A stretch of DNA of 64,000 nt from Acanthochromis polyacanthus (Eukaryota; Chordata; Actinopteri; Pomacentridae), in the NCBI RefSeq assembly GCF_021347895.1, contig NC_067117.1, positions 16,773,858 to 16,837,857 of the forward strand, written 5' to 3'. The notes below the pieces were generated by a model. It was not told where the DNA came from. It searched no databases and saw only the letters and a program-made list of their open reading frames with translations. The position numbers and the translations under genes are program-made. Positions 10,334 through 22,700 of the stretch are shown piece after piece. Numbering within the stretch: position 1 is the stretch's first letter; each line of letters starts with the position of its first letter.

Positions 10334-13300
10334 GGTGCCCTATCAGCATCACGCCTCCCCCTCCCTCATCTCTTCTCACCCCACCCACACGAAGCCTTCC
10401 TATCTCAATCACTCATCAGTATACAAGCCCTAACCACTCCCAACCCCTCAGAGGTAGACCTGCCTCTCTCTTTGCTTTCACCAATGCTCTGTCTTTCTTT
10501 CTGTCTCGACAGTTCCACCCTTTTTACCAGAGCACTGGGTAGGATGCTTCATTGGCCTCCACATTACTGCTTTGACAAAATGTCTCCAAGCATCCGCCCC
10601 TCCTCCCCTCTCTGATGTATGCCCTCGGTGACACTTTGCACCGGTGCTTACTCACTCAGCTTCAATTGTACCTCCATCTGATTCCTATACAATAAATATA
10701 GGGCCTTGCATACTGTACTAATTTGCTTAACATTCATATGAAAATGTATCAAAGTTTCTGTTCTCTGCTTCTCATCAGGAAATCTGAAATTCTAACCTGA
10801 ATTGAATCACATTGATTTGATTCTTTTCCCCCTCCATTTGTCTCCCTCCCTCTTCCCTCTCTGGCTCTCTCCTTTTACTGTAATGGAATACTTTATTGAT
10901 ATTCTGGGCGTCTGGGACAGAGCCATGACTCTGCAGTTATTCTATCCCTTCGAAATGCACTATATCCAGTAATCTCTGAGTGTAAATTGCCAGATAACCC
11001 GGTTTGTATCTCTGGTTTACTGTGAGTTTTCTGTCCAGGTAACATCTCGGTGAGTTCAAGCAGAGTCACGACTTACAAATAACGCAGGATGAAGACAGAG
11101 ACTGTTGTCATGGCAGGTCCATGGACTCAATGACCCACCAAAACGAATAGTCACCGGCTTCAGAGAACAGGATTTTTTTATGGCTTTGATTTAACTTAAA
11201 AAGCACAATTAAATGTTGCACCATATTTTCCGGTAAGCACAGTCTATGCTTAATGTTGACACACTGTTCACCGCTTACTGTATGTTACCAAATTTTGTAA
11301 CATTGTATCCCTGAAAATATGTTTTCCTCTTTAAATGTAGTATCAGAATTTCTTTTTCCAGAGTTTTTCTTCACATCCAGTATAAATAGATGCATTCAAA
11401 TTGATTTAAGAGTCAAACTACAAGACAGAAGTAAGGTAAAAATGAATAAAATGGCTTGGAAGTTCTGATAACTGTCTGTAGCACGGAAAATTTAATCAAC
11501 CCCCGACACTGAGCTATCACTCAGGGTGACATGGTAAACACACAGCATAATTTTCTCTGTATATAAATGAATGGTGCCATATTTCCTATATAATGTCAGA
11601 AGTTAGGCAGCACCTTCAAATCTTTCTGCAGTCTCTGTGTGTGCATGTGTGTTTCTAAGTCATTTTAACTGTGGTCTGCAGACAGGCAGCATAAAGTTGA
11701 CGTAATACAGAGCATGCTCCGTGTCGACTGGGTGTGGCACTTTCATCCCTTTGTGTCCCCAGTGATGCTTGGTACCTTTAATGCACTTTTATCTATTAAT
11801 GCTCTACTATATCTCACTACCAAACATGATATATTTGGTTGTCACGTCTGTTTCTCTTCTCACATAAACTCACACACTGTTACATATGAGTCCTTAGCTT
11901 TCATTCAAACTCAGCATTGTGCTAATTGAATTTAATTTAACCTTGGGTTTCCTCTCCCTAATGGAGCATCTGCAGCACACTGTAGTAGGACCACAGTAAT
12001 CTCTTATCTCTGTCTGTCATTCACTAACACACATGTATGCACTTGGCTTTGCTCCTTCTCGATGTGCACGGCTGCTACTGCTGAGGTTTGGCTCTCTCTC
12101 CATAACAAATGGCCTGTTAGTCTTAGCTCTGTAATCTAATCAACCTGCTTTATGGTCAGTAACTCTCCCCTTTCCTTCCCTCCCCCTCTGTCTCACCCTT
12201 TGTCTCTCTCTCTCTCTGCACATCTCACTTTCTCTCTCCCTGTCCTTTTTCCAGATGCTTCTCCAGCCTGCCAGGACAGCCTTTGCCAAAGTTTCTTATC
12301 ATGTTTAGCTTATCTGCATTTCCACACTCAAATTAACAGTGTGTATATCTCGGACACTCACAACTTTAGACCTGTGTCAGTAAAAATAACTATCAGCCAG
12401 ATGTTTCCATTAGCAATTGATCCTTCTGGTTCTCTGAGAATTCCCTTCGGGGCCATAAATTCAATTTCTTTTCTTCAATGCTACCAGGCTTGAATATCTG
12501 TTGATTTTTTTTTTTTTTTTTTACCACAGGCTGAACTCTGTGTGTGTCATCTTTCAAATCTAAAGAGGCCTTTAGATATCTCACTCATATGGGAATATAG
12601 GGAATAAACATATTGTGTTATGATTTTATTATGGAGTTGATGGGGTTCATCCTGTATATAAAGTCCTGCACTGGGTGTGGTTTCTGATGGGAAATCTGAT
12701 CAAACTTGTGTTATACTGCAGTGAGCTGTGACAAGCACAAAACAGTGCTGCATAAAAAAATAACAGAAATGTGTATGTCACTTGCAGATGATGTTTTAAC
12801 ATTTAAAGCTCCTATGTGTACAGACTAAAAAAAACAGATCATACTGAGTTGATTCTGAGTTGTATCGGTATGTCAGCCTATATTAGACAGTTCTACAAAC
12901 CACTCTAGATTACATTCAATTAGATTACTTTTTAAAAATATCAAAGCACTTTGTAATTCTCACATTTTACAGTATCTTTGTCAATTCAGGCATAAACAAA
13001 GTCATAGGAAAATGCATATTATTGCTCATGAATTGACGTTTCTGTATTCTGATGAACACATTTAGGCTGATTATCCATTAAAAAGTCAAATTGTTTTCTA
13101 CTGTGGTGACTTGGAGTGCAAGTTGCATATTGCAGATTTGCTAAACCAATATAAAACAGTAGGGTGTAAATATATTAGCTTCCATCATCTTCATCCATGC
13201 ATCTTATTTTGAAAAGTCTTTAGTTTTCAGAGTTATGCATGAAGACAAATTAAATTAGTTTCTGAATGTTTCGAATCTAATCTGACTGAAATTTTTGGAA

Positions 13301-15460
13301 AGTACAGCAAGATTCAATATGAGTAGAATTGGGTGGGGCTACGGCAAGGATCGGCTTGAAGCAAAGTAGTTTTCATACAAATGGGGATCAGAGTGCATTC
13401 TCTCTGACTAGCTTTCTTAAATCCTTTAGATTGATCAAAGTGAAAAGTCCAGCCCTGCTTACTTCCTCACCTCTGCACACCTGTTGAAGTGCATGTGAAT
13501 GCTAAGATTGTTAAAGTTGCAAAATGCAGACCCCTCAGTTATGCAGAGTGGAATTCTTTAAATTCTACACAAAGCAGCTATAGTTTAAACCACTAAACTA
13601 CTTGATACATGTGGCATTTGTTTTATTGGTGCAAAAAAGAAATGTTTGCATTAGAATAATGAGTTCTGTTAATACACTGGATTTGCTGATATTAGGCTGC
13701 GGCAAAACTTATTGCTACATCCCTGTAGTCGTAAAAAAGGTTTCTGCAGCATTAAGGACGGCTGAAGGAAACTACATCCCTTTTAAGCTCTGTTACTAGG
13801 GAGTGGTGAGCAATAAAGAATCGTTCAAATTAATCAGAGCAGTGTGGCTGCCTGGGTGGTGTCATCTCACGACTCCTCTCCAGTTTCACTGGCCACAGTG
13901 AACTTAAAAGTTAGAAAGAGCCCAGTAATCTGACAAAGAAACACCGCTGCTGCTTCAATCTGAGCTTGAGGAGACAGTTCCAGGTAATGGTGGTTTGCTT
14001 TGATTGGGACAAGACACGAGCAGTGATCTGTCAAAAGCTGGAAGCCTGTCAAAGCTGAGATAGAGATCATCAGAAAAACGATGATCTCCCAGAGGGGCTG
14101 TTTGGACAGTGCCTTAGCTGCAGAGGAGATGTCTGAGCAGCTCTGGCTACATGTGACCCAGAGACATGTTAATTGTGGAACATGATTTATGGCATGTAGT
14201 GTTACACAAGTCTCTTGGAAGGATTTTCATTTGGAATCTAATGGTATGTAAGTAATGAGAGAGACAGTCAAAGGACATTTGTGGTCCAGTGATTGCATGA
14301 AGGATACATGCCGATGCAAAAGGCCTCCTGATATGATCCGTCAGAAAGCTGAACAACATACATGTGTTTATCTCCTATTCTGCTGCCTAGATGACCATTT
14401 CACTACACCATTGTATAAAACACCGTACCACAAATATTTCACCACAAACAGAAGCAAAGAAATAAAATAACAGCCTTCAAAATATAAAATCATTTTCACT
14501 TTACAAGCCAAAGATTTTGAGGTTCAGACCAACTTTCCCCTACTCTCCATCGTCCACTCCACATCTTTTTCTTGCCATGTCGGCCATGGCTTCTTCCATT
14601 AAAGACTCTGCTGCAATGACGTCAGCCTTTTCTCCGCACTGCAGTGTGTCATGCGATGGGAACGTTAGCATCAGCAGTGCTTTGTCGGTTCAATTCATGA
14701 AGGTAGCTTGCAACATAACAGTAAATCATTTAATTAGCAGACTACAGTACGTGATGGTCATAATTTTTTTGTTCACTCAGCTGCAGCGTTCCTTTAACAC
14801 AGCACTTTCTGACCACAGCTGCTGCTACTTCTACAATGTGTATCTAGATGTTCTCAATATACTTGTACATACAGTCTTATAGAAAGTTGTAGTTTGCTGT
14901 AGTCAGCTCTGCAATGTATTTAGGACTGATTTTTGGATGTTATTTGTTTTGACAATGTACTCTATATCTCAACTATCTGTGGACTAACTTCCATTGAACG
15001 GTCTGTTTATTTATACTTTTCTGTGATGATGAAGCTGTTTAAAGCTATGTCAGCATAGATTGTTTAACGTTATTTTAAGAATCATTAAAATTCAATCAAA
15101 ATCTATTGAAGAAAAGATATTAATCAATTTATGCAATTGTAGTGAATACCATGAAGCTAAATAAATGCAACACTAATGCACATATTACTAAGGAAACATA
15201 GTACAACCTGGAGCTGATTATCTGTCTGACACAGAGCCACTTTAATTTACTGTGACTCTGTACGTTTAATATCATAAAATGTACACAATGATGAACAACA
15301 CAACTATCTTAATTTGCACCACCACAGACTATTGGGCAATAATTGCAGTTGCACTTGATTCCGTCCTTTAACAGCACGTTTATCACATTTAGCTTATTTA
15401 TTAATTTTTTGTGTTTGTACATGATTGAGTAGAGTAAATGGAACATTTTTCTTTTATGAG
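10334..15460. other. Large intergenic stretch without recognised genes
   Basis: Between the prph start and the next repeat cluster. It holds pyrimidine-rich tracts (for example 12170-12250) and a 16-17 base poly-T at about 12506-12522. No exon with a recognisable protein motif was found on either strand. The short open frames here have no familiar domains. Confidence 0.5.
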
Positions 15461-15466
15461 AGATGT

Positions 15467-15520
15467 TAGATTTCATTGCCATGTGTACATGCAATGACAA
15501 AAAAGGCATTTGATTCAACT
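15467..15520 (+). repeat. Probable LINE-like 3' tail
   Basis: Sequence around gtgtacatgcaatgacaa followed by an A-run and ggcatttgattcaa resembles the same teleost retroelement tail as at 2390-2446. It directly abuts a deleted Tc1 copy. Confidence 0.45.
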
Positions 15521-15526
15521 GATTTA

Positions 15527-16099
15527 CTGATCAGCCACAAAATTAAAGTCACTGAGGTGAATATTGTGCTACAAGGTGTATTGTCTTATTAACATTGATT
15601 ATCTCATTACAGTGACGCCTGTCAGGGGTTTAATAGATGAGGCAGCAAGTTAACAGTCAGCCCTTTCAAAGCTGATATGTTGGGAAGCATAATCAAAGGA
15701 TCTGGGAGACTTTGACAAGAGCCAAAACTGTGATGAATATAGGGTCAGAGCATCTCCAATATGACAGCTCTTGTGACGTGTATTGGTATGTAGTGGTTAC
15801 CAAAACGAAGGGACAACTAGTGAACTGGCAACAGGGTCATGGGTATCCAAGGCTCATTCAGACACTTTGGGAGTTGAAGTCTGGGCCCATGTGGTCCCAT
15901 CTAATTGAAGAGCTACAGTAGAGCAAACTGCTGAAGGCCTTAATGGTGATTTAATAGAAAGCTGTCAGACAACACAGAGCATTGCAGTGTGTGACATTTA
16001 GGCCTGCATAGCTGCACATGAGTAACCTTCAGAGCTGTTTGGCAGCATGATGGAGACACGAACAACATTATTTAGTCGGTTTTAATGTTGTGGCTCACC
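15527..16099 (+). mobile_element. Internally deleted Tc1-like transposon
   Basis: The left end (tgatcagccacaaaattaaa) and the right end (ggttttaatgttgtggctca) are near-inverted copies, as in the teleost Tc1 families that end in 'cagccacaacattaaaac'. The interior keeps recognisable pieces of the transposase DNA-binding region: the DNA reads like GSGRLWQEPKL/GQSISNMTAL with breaks. The catalytic part is gone, leaving about 570 bp, so it cannot make transposase. It lies between prph and the 3' end of pmel. Confidence 0.75.
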
Positions 16100-16312
16100 A
16101 GAATGTGTACATTGTGTTTAGATCCATGGACTTTGCCATAATGAAATTAATTTCTAAATGTTGTGTTTGCTGTCATTGGATTGAGAATGAACTCCAGTTC
16201 TCTTCCAGTTCACCTGCTCTTTAAAATTTGAGGACCTAAAAATCATGTGAATGTCATTTCAGAGTGAACAAAAAATATTCCAGAGAGACACAAGAGGGTG
16301 TAAACGTTCCAC

Positions 16313-16318
16313 TTTATT
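16313..16318 (-). promoter_or_regulatory. Candidate polyadenylation signal of pmel
   Basis: Minus-strand AATAAA about 410 bp past the pmel stop codon, in an otherwise repeat-free segment. Confidence 0.4.
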
Positions 16319-16727
16319 TATTTCAAGGTAGCAAACATGATAATGTTCTGTGATGAACTTGATTTAATTTACAAATAAATTGAGGAAAGTATGTTAGGAT
16401 TGATTTTCCAACTGTTTAGTATAAGTAGGCCACAAAATAGAGGTTATGGCTTCTATAAACTACCAGTGCAATTAATACAATTAGTAGAGGTCAAAATAAA
16501 TATCACTTTCCTCTACAAAACTTTTAACATGTTTAATACACCTTCTGTTTATTTTATTACACAACTGACTCACAATTCCAACAGATGTTGTTCATGAGGC
16601 TGGTTCATTTCATTGGCTTCTGGTTTCATGGCAGGGAGCGGCGGTATCACTACAGACAGAATTGCGTATATAAAGCTGATATGTTAGTGGATGTGGCAGA
16701 TGTTAATACATAAACTGATGACAATAT

Positions 16728-19700
16728 TCACACAATTCTTCCCTGAAGCAGTGGACGACTTTCCCCAGGTGACTGTCGACTCAGCAGGTTCCACAGCAGC
16801 AAAGGCACTGATGTTACTGCAGAGCTGCCTCCGCTGTTCCCTGCATGGTCTTCTGTCAGCGGCTGGTATTGCTTGAACCGTCTGCAACACAGCGACACAG
16901 GAGAGTTCACTTATTATTAACGTGACAGAGACAAACTAGATATGAGTGTTTCCCTTGTAAAACTTATATGACTTTATGTGGCATTACATGAATGTCTCAT
17001 TCTGAAAGAGAAAAGAAAAATCTCAACAAGAAGCCAAAACTAGAAGAACCATATTAATAACAAATTAAATATTTGTATTAAACAAAAATGACTAGGGGTT
17101 GTTCGACATTTACAGAGTTTCATTCAATATTCTTGTTTCTTGCCAAGAGTTACATACAAAAAAAAATACACTCAATACTTAGCAAGACTGGAGGCAGGTG
17201 GAAACAGTTTGTCTGTCCAAAAGTTAAAAACAAAAACAAAAACAAAAAAGTTCCTACCAGCACAATAAAATCCATTGATGAACATGTACCTCTATAACAT
17301 TAAAGTATATATTGATGTGTCTTGGCTATGACTTCTAAGACTTATAGGATGACAACACATAACCACCTAAAAAGCATAACTTGGCATTTTTACATGTAGT
17401 TTTCTGCACAAGTCAATAAACAAGGCATAGAAGAGCTTTAATGTCACTTTAGAGGTGTAGATGATATTTTAAGAAATTAGAGAACTATTTTTAGGCTCCA
17501 CAAAGAAGCTTTTGGCAAGTTTTAAAAAACTTTTTTTAGAGGTTTTTTCTAAGCAATCTCCAAAGTGCTTTAAAGAATCTTCCAAAATGGTTCTTTAAGG
17601 CAATAACTGAGCAACCAATAAAGTTCTTTAAGGAATTATTTATTTGAAAATAGTTCTTTGTGGATAAAGAGGTTCTTTAACTGGTGATGGTGTATAAAAC
17701 TGTTAGAGGAACATTATTTTTCTGAGAGTAGGAAAAGCTGAGCTTAAGTGTAGTTTAGGTGTACAATATTTGTTTTGTCATTCAAGATTAACCTAGCATT
17801 AATCTGTACTCTGGAAAAACAAATTAATGAATACCTTGTACTGTACTATAGCATATATGCTATAGTAGAGTAACTATATAGTATATAGTACTATATATAG
17901 TTAGTTTGGCTGTTCCACAGGGATCAATCCTTGGACTTTTACACTTTCAAAAACTATTTGCAAAAGATATGCTGCTGATTATTCGTTTTGCTGGTCAGTT
18001 TGAATCTGTATTGTCACTGGGAATGTCACCTCATTGTTTGGTCTTTTTTTTTTAACAAATATAAAAGCATCAACAACATTCTTGATTATGTCTGGGCTTT
18101 TCTTGCAATAAAAGAGAAAATTGAGTCAAATGAAGCAAACATGAGAGTCAAAACGACAATTATACATCATGAAATCATCAACAAATAATCCCTGTGATTG
18201 CAGGGTCCATCCTTGCAACTTTTTATTCTTTCTGTTTTCAGCATTTAGTTTTTCTCATTTATGGTTTTCTTGTTTGCAGTTGTTGTCAATAAGTTAATTT
18301 CTAATTCACTGGCCACTCACCTGTACATCAAACCAATACAACCGACGACAACAGGCGAGAACCATAAACACCAGAACTGTAGCTGCAGTTCCAGCTGGGG
18401 AACCAGTGGAGGCTGAAATTAAATCACAGTAGACAAATTAGATAAAATAACCTTACAGATTCAGTTCATTGGCCATTAATTCATTTTTCTCCACTCACCT
18501 AATGCTACATTGACTCTAGCACTTGCCGCAGCCAGACTGACACTATTGGTCAGCGAGACATTGAGGCAGAAAACTCCAGAGTCATTGAAGAACTGACGAA
18601 GGATCATCTGACAGTCTGGAGAGGGTGAGGCTTCATTGCAGATGGTTTGTAGTGGTGTGACACAGTCAGCATCAGATATGACGGTGCAGACCTCGCTGGG
18701 CAAACTACAGGAAGGAGAGTGACGGTGCGGAGATGTTGTTGCAAAGAGAACGATCATAAAGTCGTGAGTTAATTCTGTAAACATGTATGGTAAGTATACA
18801 ATAAGAAATTACACATTTAATCAATTCTGAAGAAGAACGACACAGAAAGCCCCGCCCTGCAAGTTGAATGGATTAGTTTGTGAGGTTTGTCACACATTAA
18901 ACCCTGAGTGTCTGAATCCATGTTTTTGAAGATGTCACTGCAGTTTCACGGTGTAAATGCTTTGCCACAATGTCGATTGCTTACTTCTCTTATTTTTGAT
19001 TGCAATGCATGAAATTCCACACTGAACCAAACTAACCACAACTGTTTTGCTATTGAATTAGCTTGTATAGCTGCTTGATGAATGTCACTACCTACCTTCC
19101 CTGACAGGCAATGGTGACGTCCACAGCATTCTGCTCCACCTCAGTCGCCATTGATACAACACTCAACATCTGGACGATCTCTACACTTTCAATTCCCTCT
19201 GCAGGGTTAAATGAGGATGAAAGAGAGATTTTAACACTATTAACCACAGTTTTATTAAAACATTACTAAATTCAAGTGTATTGCACACAAACTCACATAA
19301 TACCAGAAACTGTATTGACTTACGGACAACATCTATAGATGTGGCGAGAGAGCCGTAACGGTAGACTGTGCAGTCAGCTGTCAGCTCTGGTGCTTGTCTT
19401 TTAGCCACAACAAGGGCAACTTGTGCTGGATCTGCTTCTACTTCAGCCTGAACTTCACCTTCAGCCCGGAACAGCTTCTTGTACACCTGCTAGTTAGCCC
19501 AGTGAAAAAGAGAAAATTAATACTTCTGTTACAAGAGCTATCAGCATCTTTGTTTGTGTACAGTTTCAACCATTACCTGCAGCAGCTGCAGTTGCTGCAA
19601 CTTCGTTCTCAGTTTCAAGCACTTCAGCCTCAGTATCAACTGCAGCATCAACTGCTGCGGCCTCTTCTACAGCTGTGGATTCAGTTGCAGCAGCAACAAT

Positions 19701-22700
19701 GTTATCAACAGGCACTTCTGTTTGAGCCTGGACAACCTCTACAGCAGCGTCAGCTTCTACAGCAGCGTCAGCTTCTACAGCAGTGTCAACAGCAGCGGTC
19801 ACCTCAGCTTCTTCTTCTGCAGCTACATCTGTCACAGGGGCAACAGTAATGGTGTCGGCAACCTCAACTGCAACTTCTTCTCCTTCCACAACAGGGGCAA
19901 CTGAAGCAGCAGCATCAATCACAGCCACATTTTCTGCAGCTACATCAGTAACTGTGGCTGTGTCATCTGCAGCATCTGTATTAGCTTCTGCTGGCTCTTC
20001 AACTGCAGGTGCAACAGAGGCAACAACAGCCACTTCTCCTGCTGCAGCTTCTGTCTCCTCTGCAGCAACATCTTCTTCTGCAGCAGGAACAGCAGCGTTG
20101 GCTGGGTCTTCTTCTGCTGGAACCACAGCTGCATCTACTGCAGGGGCCACTGAGGCGTCTTCTACAGTCACTGTGTCGGTATCCACGACTGCTTCTCCGT
20201 CATCAGTGTCGGCGGCAGCATCGGCGGGCTGCACAGAGGCAGCAGCTGGAGTGGCATCAGAGGCAGGAATATCCAGAGCAATCGCATCTCCTCCCTCGAC
20301 TGGTACAGCTGCAGGAGTGGAGGCCATCACAACTACTGCAGGAGCAGCAGAGGCATCAAGAGGAACAACTGAAAGACAAGTGTAAAACTGCTGAAAAAAC
20401 AGCTTATATAGAGAGGCTAAAAAATGAGCAGTTAGTTTCAGCTCTCACCAGCAGTGGGGTTTCCACAGCCATTGGGGATGCTTGCCATCAGGACCACCTG
20501 AGGTTTGAAGGTGCCAACTGCAAGATATGTGTGAGTGATGGTGCGCTCTCTGGAGATCAGAGTTCCACTGGCGTCACCAAAGTCCCAGCTGAAGCTGATG
20601 TCTGCGTTGTTCAAGTACTGGCTGGGATCGTGGAGGTTGACGGTAAAAGCAATGGCCTGGTTCTGGATGAAGTTCTGGTCACCCTGGTTTACATCATTGA
20701 CTTGGGCAAGTGATATGCTGAAGGGAACCTGGTCTGATGATGGAACAAAAGATATAGAGATGTTATGATGGGGGCTCAAAAACAAGGATCATAAAATAAT
20801 TTTCCTGAACTTAGAGCTGACAAATCACCTGTGATGGTGAAGACTGAGGAGGCGTATCCGAGGGGAATGAACTTGTCTTTGCCTCGACAGTGATAGATGA
20901 CGACCTCCATGTCGTAGGAGCCCAGAGGAACGTTGTCTGTACCGATGGTGAGCGAGGAGGAAGGTCCATCTGCCACCTGCCAGTAACGCCCTTTAATATA
21001 ATAACATTATGGTTATGTGGAGTACAAGACTGTTTCACAATGAGACACCATTATGATGCTGATCAGTCAACCGGCTGATATTTACATAATTTCTTGTGAA
21101 AGTGAAACATCTGCTAAAGAAATGTAGACTCTGACTTGGACTAAATTGCAATACAAAGTCCTGCACCTCTGTGGAAACAACACGACAATGACTAGAATTA
21201 GAGAGAACTCAAAATTATCTTCTGTCTAGTGTGACACAATTGTGAAGGCACAAAGCATAAAAACAGAAAACATAAGATTTTTTTATCCTTATTAATTTTG
21301 CCAAAATTGAAAAAAAAATTAGATACAGCATAAACAACATTTTTCTAAATGCCCACAGGTTTTACCAATACGGTGGGGGAAATGGTGACAGATATTTCAC
21401 TATTTCCATTCAATTTGGTTTGTTTCTCTCATATGTGCTCTTTATAAACACAGCCTGCAATTCAAGTGAACAAATAAATTTGTTGTATGACTTATAGTTG
21501 CAGCTGAGTCACGAATGGCTTCAAGGAGGGCAATTATTTTCCTTTGTTTTCCATTTTCCAGAATCTAGTTTGTGCAAATGCTATTTTTTGTTTGGAAAAT
21601 TTTTAAATGAGACATACAGAATAAGGGGATTTTAATATCATATCAAGATTTAAGGTCAGATTTGGTTAATTTTCCAGATGGAACTAGATGTCACAGATGA
21701 GTAGTTCAATCAAATCAAATTTCTGTTTTTACACTTTCTGGCTATTTAAAAACCCTTAAAAACAGAATCACAAACTTTTTTTCTTGATTTAACAATAGAT
21801 GCATTTATGTGATACGATACAATAATTTTTCAGGCAAAATCTAAAATGATAGAGATGATAACAGGTCATCTTCAGCATCTGGTTTAATGAAAAGGTTTTT
21901 CTTGTTTCTTGTTAGTGATATGGCCTGAGGAGAGATGCCCATATATAGAGGAGTTTAAAAGCCTTTTTATGAACTGTTCTTTTGCTGTATAAAAATTCGA
22001 TTTGTGTAAAGAAATACAGTCACTGATGCGTTTGAAAGTTTTGAGGTGTATTTTTTACTGCAGGTTTCCTGTTACAATATACTTGGGAACTGTATCAACC
22101 TCAAGTGTTGCAATAAATTGCACAGTATTGGTCAAGAGCAGCCTGTGTTTCAAACAGACTATATAATTTACCCCATGTCTTCCACACAAACACGTAGCGA
22201 GGTTTCCTGTTCTGGCTCCTGGTGAACGGTGTGCCATCGGGGAAAACTCCATTAGGGTCCTGTTCTGGATACACGGCCTGACCCGCCTGATACTGTTGTC
22301 CTGAAAACAACAGCAACCATCGATCACACAGGCAGCAACAAAACGCTTCTGCATATTACCGTGACAAACTAGAAGGAAAATAAACTGTATTTTATCTTAA
22401 TGCAAAGAAAGGAGAAGAAACAAAAACACACTGCTGGTGGTTCAATTGGTAATTAATATCAACATTTTTCATAAATGCCCATAAAATTACATTAAAAACA
22501 GCTAAAAAGTCTAAATGTTACTGTTTTGTTTTTTGTATGAACTATACACCAAAAATGAGAATATGGCATGTTGTTTGTTCTCTGTGTTACTGTCTGATGT
22601 ATCTGATTCTTGTTTTGAGCATTTATTTGAAAAAAAGAAAGAGCAAAACTGATTACAAAATTGATTAATCCACAAAACGTTGCCATGGTAACCTGCAGCT

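Noticed and set aside
14517..14882. 121-codon plus-strand open frame
   Set aside because: No recognisable domain, low-complexity Ser-rich start, and no splice or promoter context; likely chance.
17830..17905. Palindromic ctatagcatatatgctatag and neighbouring tatagta repeats
   Set aside because: An AT-rich simple palindrome within a pmel intron; no ends, duplication or coding signal to suggest an element.
19324..19458. Alternative acceptor for pmel exon 8 at 19459-19460, which would keep the frame without invoking an insertion
   Set aside because: It lacks a pyrimidine tract, and the standard acceptor at 19487-19488 with one extra G gives a total divisible by three and a smooth protein. The alternative remains possible.
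19394..20713. Long plus-strand open frames (about 150-234 codons) opposite pmel exons 6-8
   Set aside because: They are mirror images of the biased codons in the acidic repeat domain and the PKD exon. They are highly repetitive (poly Ser/Ala/Thr or poly Gln/Leu), and the minus strand has clear PMEL domains with matching splice sites.
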